Part shown: one piece after another, positions 58,722 to 64,000 of the stretch
Layout: each line of letters starts with the position of its first letter
Numbering within the stretch: position 1 is the first letter of the stretch
Assembly (NCBI GenBank): GCA_963800975.1
Contig: CAWDDB010000013.1
Span: forward strand, 248,001-312,000
Direction of reading: 5' to 3'
From: JALYGY01 sp963800975
GTDB taxonomy: Bacteria > Actinomycetota > Rubrobacteria > Rubrobacterales > Rubrobacteraceae
Length of the DNA: 64,000 bases
Notes under the pieces: model-generated
Database searches by the model: none
The model's input: the letters and a program-made list of their open reading frames with translations, nothing else
What the model was told of the DNA's origin: nothing
Program-made: the position numbers and the translations under genes

Positions 58722-59414
58722 ATGGCTCCGGTGGCAAAGATCCTGGTCGTAGACGACGAGCCGAACATCCGGGAGGTCGTTGGCCTCTACCTGCGGCGTG
58801 ACGGGCACGCCGTTATCTCCGCCGCCGACGGCGAAGAGGCCCTGGAGAGCTTCCGGCGCGACCGGCCGGACCTCGTGGTGCTTGACCTCATGCTGCCCAA
58901 GGTGAGCGGGCTCGAGGTGTTCCGGCGCATCCAGGCGGAGCGGAGGGTACCCCTGATCATGCTGACAGCCAGGGGCGAGGAGGAGGACAGGATCGTCGGC
59001 CTCGGCCTCGGCGCCGACGACTACGTGGTCAAGCCCTTCTCCCCGCGCGAGCTGGCGGCCAGGGTCGCGGCGGTACTGCGGCGGACGGAGGAGAAGGTGC
59101 AGCCCTCGGACGACGGCGTGCTCGTCCTCGGAGACCTGAGCATAGACCCGGCCACGCGCGAGGTGAGCGTTGGCGGCGAACCCGTGGCGCTGACGGCCAG
59201 GGAGTTCGACCTGCTGCATCACATGGCATCCTCGCCTAGGCGAGTTTTCACCAGGGACCAGCTCATGGAGGCGGTCTGGGGCTACGCGTTCTCAGCGGAC
59301 ACCAGCACGGTCACGGTCCACGTGCGCCGCCTGCGAGAGAAGCTCGAGCCCGATCCCGCCAACCCCCGCTACCTGCAGACGGTCTGGGGCATCGGCTACC
59401 GGTTCGGCGGGTAG
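58722..59414 (+). CDS. OmpR/PhoB-family response regulator
   Basis: The 230-residue product has the receiver domain (ILVVDDEPNIREVVGLYLRR; phospho-acceptor Asp55 in VVLDLMLPKVSG; Lys in DDYVVKPFSPRE) and a winged-helix DNA-binding domain (TAREFDLLHHMASSPRRVFT, VHVRRLREKLEPDPANPRYL). A perfect TATAAT lies at 58695-58700, so the start cannot be the earlier ATG at 58683; ATG 58722 with GAGAGAG is taken. Partner kinase follows directly. Confidence 0.93.
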   Translation: MAPVAKILVVDDEPNIREVVGLYLRRDGHAVISAADGEEALESFRRDRPDLVVLDLMLPKVSGLEVFRRIQAERRVPLIMLTARGEEEDRIVGLGLGADDYVVKPFSPRELAARVAAVLRRTEEKVQPSDDGVLVLGDLSIDPATREVSVGGEPVALTAREFDLLHHMASSPRRVFTRDQLMEAVWGYAFSADTSTVTVHVRRLREKLEPDPANPRYLQTVWGIGYRFGG

Positions 59415-60646
59415 TGGCCGCCGCGCGGACCGTGGGCATCGCGCTGCTCTTCTTCGCGGGCGCGCTGGCGACGACGCTCCTCTTTGCCACGACCCTGCTG
59501 GGCGTGCCGCGCGCGGACCTGCCTGGGGTTTTCTTGCTGCTGCTGGGCTCCGGCGGTGCGGTTGGGATAGCGGCGCTTCTCCTGCTGCGCCCGGCCGTGC
59601 TCGCGCGCCTCGGGGGCGTGCGAGGGTACCTCGTGGGCGCCGGGCTCGTATGCAGCCTCCTGCTACTCGGGATGGTGCTCGCCGGCGCGCGGACGATGTT
59701 TATCTCCGCGCACGACCGCTCCCTGCTGCTGACGATGCTGCTCTTCGCCTCCCTTCTGGGGGTGGGTTTCAGCCTGTACGGGGCGGCGCCGCTGGCCCGG
59801 CGCGTCGAGCAGCTGCGGGGCGGGACGGCCCGGCTCGCGGACGGGGACCTCGACGCCGAGGTCCCGGTGGAGGGCAGCGACGAACTCTCCGAGCTGGCCG
59901 AAGACTTCAACCGCATGGCGCGCACCCTGGCGGAGGCGTCGGCACGCGAGAAGGAGTCCGAGAGCGCCAGGCGGGATCTCATAGCCGCCGTCTCCCACGA
60001 CCTCAGGACGCCGCTGTCCTCGGCGCGCGCACTCGTAGAAGCCGTGGCCGACGATGTCGTCGAGGATCCGGAGACGCGGGCCCGCTACCTCGCCGCGGCC
60101 CGTAGCGAGCTCGAGAAGCTCGGGATGCTGGTTGACGACCTCTTCGAGCTCTCCCGGATCGACTCTGGCGCGTTGCGTCTCGAGCTGGAGGAGGCGTCCT
60201 TGCGGGATCTGATCTCCGACACCCTGTCCGGCTTCAGGCATCGGGCCGAGAGCAAGGGCGTGCGGCTCGTCGGGGAGGTGGCCGACGGCACGGACCCCGT
60301 GCTCGCGAACCCGCCTAAGCTGCAGCGGGTGCTCTACAACCTGGTGAGCAACGCCCTCAGGCACACGCCCACGCACGGCGAGATCTTACTGCGTGCCGAG
60401 CCGGCGGACGGCGTGGTGCGTGTCGAGGTATCCGACACGGGCGAAGGAATAGCACCGGACGATCTGCCCCGCGTGTTCGACCGCGCCTTCAGGGGGGAGA
60501 GGGCCAGGACCCGCACCGAAACGGTCGGCGCGGGGCTGGGGCTGGCGATCGCCCGCGGCCTGATCGAGGCGCACGGGGGCGAGATCAGGGTCGAGAGCCG
60601 CCAGGGCCACGGATCGCGGTTTTCGTTCACGCTGCTCCGCGCCTAG
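59414..60646 (+). CDS. sensor histidine kinase
   Basis: The 410-residue product has four predicted membrane helices within residues 1-125, a HAMP domain (about 125-178, PLARRVEQLRGGTARLADGD), the phospho-acceptor His195 in AAVSHDLRTPLSSARALVEA and an HATPase domain with N box LVSNALRHTP, G1 DTGEGIAPDD and G2 GAGLGLAIARGLI. There is no large extracytoplasmic sensor loop, so signals are probably sensed in or at the membrane. GTG 59414 overlaps the regulator stop by one base. Confidence 0.93.
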   Translation: MAAARTVGIALLFFAGALATTLLFATTLLGVPRADLPGVFLLLLGSGGAVGIAALLLLRPAVLARLGGVRGYLVGAGLVCSLLLLGMVLAGARTMFISAHDRSLLLTMLLFASLLGVGFSLYGAAPLARRVEQLRGGTARLADGDLDAEVPVEGSDELSELAEDFNRMARTLAEASAREKESESARRDLIAAVSHDLRTPLSSARALVEAVADDVVEDPETRARYLAAARSELEKLGMLVDDLFELSRIDSGALRLELEEASLRDLISDTLSGFRHRAESKGVRLVGEVADGTDPVLANPPKLQRVLYNLVSNALRHTPTHGEILLRAEPADGVVRVEVSDTGEGIAPDDLPRVFDRAFRGERARTRTETVGAGLGLAIARGLIEAHGGEIRVESRQGHGSRFSFTLLRA

Positions 60647-60755
60647 CGGTGACGGGCTGGAAGGCGTGATCCGGCCCACGTCCCACCGACGTATTTTGTT
60701 TGAAAGTTAATCTCGAGTTCATTCTTTGTTTATGGATGAGCGGTAGGGTTAACAG

Positions 60756-62480
60756 GTGAGCGACAGGAACAGCGGAGGTTTCGATCCCATGGGTAACAGG
60801 TTGAAGGCAGGGATAGCGGGTATAGTCGGGGCCATCCTCGCGTTCGGCGTCGCCGAGCTGGTCCACGGCCTTTACTCCTCGGTGCCTTCGGTGTTCGTGG
60901 CCCTGGTCCAGGGGATCATCGAGTACACGCCGGGCGAGCTGGTAACGAGGGGTATCGAGCTCCTTGGCCAGGCGGACATCCCGATCCTGATCGCGAGCAC
61001 GGTGGTAGGCGCGCTGGTCTTCGCGGCACTCCTGGCAAACCTGGCCGTGGGCCGTCCCCTCCTGGCCTTGGTCGGGGTTGTCGTGCTGGCGGCGATCGGC
61101 ATCGTAGCCTCGCTCGCCGAGCCTCTCGTGGAACCCGTCCCCACGGTCATCACCATAATCGGGGCGCTTGCGCTCGGCGTCGCGGTGACCGAGGGCTTGC
61201 TGAGGGTCTCCGGATTGCGGGCACCGGCCGACGCGCAGGCCGCGGCGCCCCCGGCGGCGCCCGGGGACTCGTCCCCGGCCGTGCGCTCGAGGGAGGCCTA
61301 CTCCTCCGAAGGGACCACCGTCGGACGCGGGAGCTTCCTGCTGCTCGGCGGCGGCGCGGCGGTGGCCGGATTGGCGGCGCTTGGGGTCGGGCGGATGCTG
61401 TCCGGTCGGAGCGCCCAGGCGGCCACCGATCCGGAGCCCCTGAACCTCCCAGAATCTCCCTCCAAGGCTTCGCAGGGCGAGGGGGACGGCGCGCAGAGTG
61501 CCGCCAAGCACGAGACGCTCCCGCCGCCGCCCGAGGACGCGTCGATTGACGTGCCGGGAATGCCCGACCTCATCACGCCGGCCAGCAGCTTCTACCTCAT
61601 CGATACGGCCCTCACCTCGCCCCGCATAGACGTCAACACGTGGAAGCTTTCGGTCAAGGGCGCGGTGGACAACCCGGTCGAGTTCTCCTACAAGGACCTC
61701 CTCGGCATGAACACCCGCGAGGCGGACATAACCCTCTCTTGCGTCTCGAACCAGGTCGGGGGAGGGTTGATATCGAACGGGCGCTGGACGGGCGTTCTGC
61801 TCTCCGACGTGTTGTCCGAAGCGGGCGTTAGCCGGGACAAGATCACGCGCGCCTCCGAGCAGCTGGTGGGCCGCAGCGTGGATGGCTTTACCACGGGCTT
61901 TAGAACGGAGATAGCGCTGGACGGCCGCGAGGCGCTGGTCGCCTTCGGCCTGAACGACAGCGAGCTGCCCCTCAAACATGGCTATCCGGTCAGACTGGTC
62001 GTACCGGGCCTATACGGCTACATCTCGGCAACCAAGTGGATTACGGAGATAGAGCTGACCGACTGGGATTTCAACGCCTACTGGATCCAGCGTACCTGGA
62101 CGAAGGAGGGCCCGGTCAAGACCCAGTCCCGCATCGATACCGTCGAGGATGGCGGGAACGTCTCCGCCGGCAAGGTCCCGATAGGCGGCGTCGCCTGGGC
62201 ACCCCAGCGCGGCATCGAGCGCGTCGAGGTCTCTACCGACGGTGGCGAGAGCTGGAACGAGGCCAGATTGGCGGCCAGCCTGGACGCCGTGGATACCTGG
62301 CGCCAGTACGTCTACGAGTGGGACGCCAGACCCGGCGAATATACGCTGCAGGTGCGCGCCACCGACGGAGAGGGCGTAACCCAGACCGCTAAGGAGCGGC
62401 CGCCTCACGGCGCGCCTACTCGCGCCGGCGGCACCGACGGCGCCACCGGCTACGACACCATAGACGTCACGGTGGCCTGA
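60756..62480 (+). CDS. membrane-anchored sulfite-oxidase-like molybdopterin oxidoreductase
   Basis: The 574-residue product has about five membrane helices in residues 15-155, a linker, one more hydrophobic segment (about 190-212) and then the SUOX-type domain: SPRIDVNTWKLSVKGAVDNP, ADITLSCVSNQVGGGLISNG with the Mo-ligand Cys, RWTGVLLSDVLSEAG, PLKHGYPVRLVVPGLYG and the dimer domain VPIGGVAWAPQRGIERVEVS. It should be an extracytoplasmic oxidoreductase. GTG 60756 is taken; ATG 60789 after GCGGAGG is equally possible. No haem subunit is adjacent. Confidence 0.88.
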   Translation: MSDRNSGGFDPMGNRLKAGIAGIVGAILAFGVAELVHGLYSSVPSVFVALVQGIIEYTPGELVTRGIELLGQADIPILIASTVVGALVFAALLANLAVGRPLLALVGVVVLAAIGIVASLAEPLVEPVPTVITIIGALALGVAVTEGLLRVSGLRAPADAQAAAPPAAPGDSSPAVRSREAYSSEGTTVGRGSFLLLGGGAAVAGLAALGVGRMLSGRSAQAATDPEPLNLPESPSKASQGEGDGAQSAAKHETLPPPPEDASIDVPGMPDLITPASSFYLIDTALTSPRIDVNTWKLSVKGAVDNPVEFSYKDLLGMNTREADITLSCVSNQVGGGLISNGRWTGVLLSDVLSEAGVSRDKITRASEQLVGRSVDGFTTGFRTEIALDGREALVAFGLNDSELPLKHGYPVRLVVPGLYGYISATKWITEIELTDWDFNAYWIQRTWTKEGPVKTQSRIDTVEDGGNVSAGKVPIGGVAWAPQRGIERVEVSTDGGESWNEARLAASLDAVDTWRQYVYEWDARPGEYTLQVRATDGEGVTQTAKERPPHGAPTRAGGTDGATGYDTIDVTVA

Positions 62481-62568
62481 GAAAAGAGGCGCTCGCATAC
62501 CGTATACTGCAGCCTCAACGTCAGGCTTCGTACGCGATCCGAAACAGAATCGGGCATCGTGTAACCAA

Positions 62569-62635
62569 AGTGTTTCCCTTACGTAACGGTTTCGTTACGT
62601 GGCGGCAAGCCCACCGTAACAGAGTAACTGTAGTA
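62569..62635. promoter_or_regulatory. GTAAC motif cluster with 20-bp palindrome
   Basis: ACGTAACG-GTTT-CGTTACGT at 62581-62600 is a perfect palindrome. Further GTAAC words lie near 62571, 62617 and 62624, giving at least five in about 65 bp. GTAAC-type half-sites are known for actinobacterial GlnR/PhoP-like regulators; the link is inferred. A related site GTTACC-N6-GGTGAC lies at 63489-63506. Confidence 0.55.
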
Positions 62636-62649
62636 TTCAGATTAAACCG

Positions 62650-62709
62650 AGCCCCGGCCGATGGGACCATTTCCCCCCTCCAGATTCCATCGGTCGGGCT
62701 GGTGTTTTT
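62650..62709 (+). terminator. intrinsic terminator after the molybdoprotein gene
   Basis: AGCCCCGGCCGATGG (62650-62664) pairs with CCATCGGTCGGGCT (62687-62700) with one bulge and is followed by GGTGTTTTT. It is a strong stem with a T-run. Confidence 0.8.
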
Positions 62710-62766
62710 CTGGCCTCTTGTGTCAAGCGCCCGATCTCCTGCCTCGTCCTATAATCCTGTTCCTTC

Positions 62767-63453
62767 ATGAGGGTAGATGAGCTCCACGACTTCGACCTGT
62801 CGCCCGCGGAGGCGCGGCGCCTGCAGGGGCAGCTGGCGTCGCGGGTGGTGAAGGGCCCGGCCCTGGATCTCGGATCGGTGCGCCACGTAGCCGGGGCCGA
62901 CGTCTCGACGCAGGAAGAACGGGCCTTCGCCACGGTCGTCGTGCTCGACTTCCCTGGGCTCGAGGTCGTGGAGGTGGCGGGATTCGAGGCACCGCTAGGG
63001 TTTCCTTACGTGCCGGGTCTCCTGGCGTTCCGCGAGATACCCTCGGTCGTCGGCGCGCTAAGAGAGGTACAGGCTTCTTTCGACGCCCTGATCCTTGACG
63101 CCCAGGGGCTCGCGCACCCGCGCCGGATGGGGCTGGCGTCGCACGTCGGCCTCTTCCTGGACGTGCCTACCGTCGGCTGCGCCAAGACCGTGCTCGTAGG
63201 CGAGTTCGAGGAGCCCGGCCCGGGGAAAGGCGAAGCCACGGACATGGTGCATCGTGGAGAGGTGGTCGGGCGGGCCGTGCGAACCAGAGAGAGGGTCTCG
63301 CCGGTGTACGTCTCGGTGGGAAACCGCATAGATCTGCAGAGCTCGGTGGAGCTGGTGCTCGCATGCTGCCCGAAATACCGATTGCCCGAGACCACACGCC
63401 AGGCCCACAAAGCGGCCAATCAGCTACGTCTCGCGGAGGGCCGCGGGGCGTAG
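62767..63453 (+). CDS. nfi: endonuclease V
   Basis: The 228-residue product has the family motifs VRHVAGADVS (metal Asp), GFPYVPGLLAFREIP (with the Tyr that wedges into DNA), LILDAQGLAHPRRMGLASHV (metal Asp) and GCAKTVLVG. It nicks DNA near deaminated bases (hypoxanthine, uracil) in the cytoplasm. ATG 62767 is six bases past a weak purine run. Monocistronic by appearance. Confidence 0.95.
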   Translation: MRVDELHDFDLSPAEARRLQGQLASRVVKGPALDLGSVRHVAGADVSTQEERAFATVVVLDFPGLEVVEVAGFEAPLGFPYVPGLLAFREIPSVVGALREVQASFDALILDAQGLAHPRRMGLASHVGLFLDVPTVGCAKTVLVGEFEEPGPGKGEATDMVHRGEVVGRAVRTRERVSPVYVSVGNRIDLQSSVELVLACCPKYRLPETTRQAHKAANQLRLAEGRGA

Positions 63454-63488
63454 CCCGCCCCAGGTGGCAGCGCGAAGGAGCAAATGTT

Positions 63489-63506
63489 ACCGTACGCGGT
63501 GACGCG
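63489..63506. promoter_or_regulatory. GTTACC-N6-GGTGAC inverted repeat
   Basis: Arms GTTACC (63487-63492 region) and GGTGAC lie six bases apart, about 40 bp upstream of the solute-binding protein gene. It resembles the GTAAC motifs at 62569-62635. Coordinates are within two bases. Confidence 0.4.
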
Positions 63507-63544
63507 GATATTCATCCGGCTGGGGTTAGAAGGGAGCTTAAAGC

Positions 63545-64000
63545 ATGGCAAGGCGGAGCATTCGGATAAGCCGTCGTGACTTTCTCAAGCTGAGCGGCGC
63601 CGGGCTGGCCGGCGCGACCTTGCTCGGGGTGGCCGGCTGCGGCGGGGGCGAGACCATCCAGGGCGGTGGTGAGGCCGGAGGCGGTGGGGCCGGCGGCACC
63701 ACGTTCATCTTCGGCCGCGGGTCGGATTCAACGTCGCTGGATCCGATAAACACGACCGAGGGCGAGTCGTTGCGGGTTACGCGCCAGATCTTCGACGGTC
63801 TGCTCGACTTCGCGCCCGAGAGCACCGACCTCATCCCGGCGCTCGCGACCGAGATCCCCGAGCCAGAAGACGGCGGCCGCTCCTACACCTTCAAGCTCAG
63901 GGAAGGCGTCAAGTTCCACGACGGCGCCCCCTTCAACGCCGAGGCCGTCAAGTTCAACTTCGACCGCTGGCGCGACTCGAAGAACCCCTACCACAAGGGT
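63545..64000 (+). CDS. ABC transporter solute-binding lipoprotein, family 5 (peptide type), 5' part
   Basis: The 152 residues before the window ends show a twin-arginine signal (SRRDFLKLSGAGLAGATLLG) that ends in a lipobox (VAGC), a Gly-rich linker, and the family-5 binding-protein start: TTFIFGRGSDSTSLDPINTT, VTRQIFDGLLDFAPESTDLI and YTFKLREGVKFHDGAPFNAE. This domain binds oligopeptides, nickel or glycosides. AGAAGGGAG lies about eight bases upstream of ATG 63545. Permease and ATPase genes are expected beyond the window. Confidence 0.93.
   Translation, partial: MARRSIRISRRDFLKLSGAGLAGATLLGVAGCGGGETIQGGGEAGGGGAGGTTFIFGRGSDSTSLDPINTTEGESLRVTRQIFDGLLDFAPESTDLIPALATEIPEPEDGGRSYTFKLREGVKFHDGAPFNAEAVKFNFDRWRDSKNPYHKG

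Larger units (their letters stand above)
62481..62766. other. intergenic region with GTAAC-rich segment and terminator
   Basis: No gene. It contains the GTAAC cluster with a 20-bp palindrome and the terminator of the molybdoprotein gene (separate entries), plus the leader of the endonuclease V gene. Confidence 0.5.

Overview
The window is GC-rich chromosomal DNA with many GTG and TTG starts, heavy use of AGG for arginine, tightly overlapping operons (ATGA, GTGA and TTGA stop/start overlaps), Tat and lipoprotein signals, and a T-box leader in front of ileS. These features point to an actinobacterium, and the gene mix looks Rubrobacter-like. That genus is inference, because no rRNA or other marker gene is present.

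Layout. (1) 1-18 kb is an accessory, decaying region. It holds secreted repeat proteins (NHL propeller, TolB-like propeller, RTX-like protein) whose upstream regions share copied blocks and palindromes. It also holds an IS5-type transposase remnant with a lost catalytic Asp, a cold-shock gene with a hairpin leader, small unknown genes, a secreted zinc metalloprotease, an integrase remnant, a GDSL lipoprotein, a Rieske protein coupled to RNase H, and fragments of a malate/lactate dehydrogenase and a methyltransferase. Three copies of the 3' end of a tRNA-Ala-like sequence (about 4.17, 8.11 and 15.58 kb) divide the region and look like attachment-site scars. Two exporter genes (MFS at 15.8 kb, EamA at 18.0 kb) carry the same 66-bp promoter block. 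(2) 19-25.5 kb is an amino-sugar and cell-wall recycling cluster: anmK, an MHS-family transporter, murQ, a nanE stub, a BadF-type sugar kinase, a sugar isomerase and a FGGY-kinase stub. (3) 25.8-29 kb holds unknown membrane proteins, including one with a Vps62-like domain. (4) 29.2-39.3 kb is a ten-gene catabolic operon: a PEP-synthase-like enzyme split into two genes, a GntR/FCD regulator, two cyclase-family hydrolases, a three-subunit molybdenum hydroxylase, a fumarylacetoacetate-hydrolase-family enzyme, a small monooxygenase-like protein and a histidine phosphatase. This is the best candidate for an undescribed pathway. (5) 39.4-41.1 kb is an ABC-2 exporter. (6) 41.9-46.4 kb holds small unknown genes, a Crp/Fnr regulator, and a cupin/Tm-1 barrel/Tm-1 ATP-binding operon. 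(7) 46.8-50.8 kb holds an enolase-superfamily dehydratase, a SIS sugar isomerase/deaminase, a HAD phosphatase and an Fpg/Nei DNA glycosylase, followed by a 33-bp-periodic hairpin repeat. (8) 51-56.2 kb holds envelope-associated small genes and a T-box-controlled, eukaryote-like IleRS. (9) 56.3-64 kb is redox and signalling: a lipoprotein, CcdA plus a thioredoxin-like protein, a two-component system, a membrane-anchored sulfite-oxidase-like molybdoprotein, endonuclease V, and the start of a Tat-type peptide-binding lipoprotein cut by the window end.

Working together: the recycling cluster would import and convert anhydro-MurNAc and related sugars to central intermediates. The 29-39 kb operon probably activates a hydroxylated or cyclic substrate with ATP, hydroxylates it with a Mo enzyme, and opens it with hydrolases under GntR control. 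The CcdA/thioredoxin pair and the molybdoprotein belong to extracytoplasmic redox maintenance. Functional statements beyond family membership are inference.
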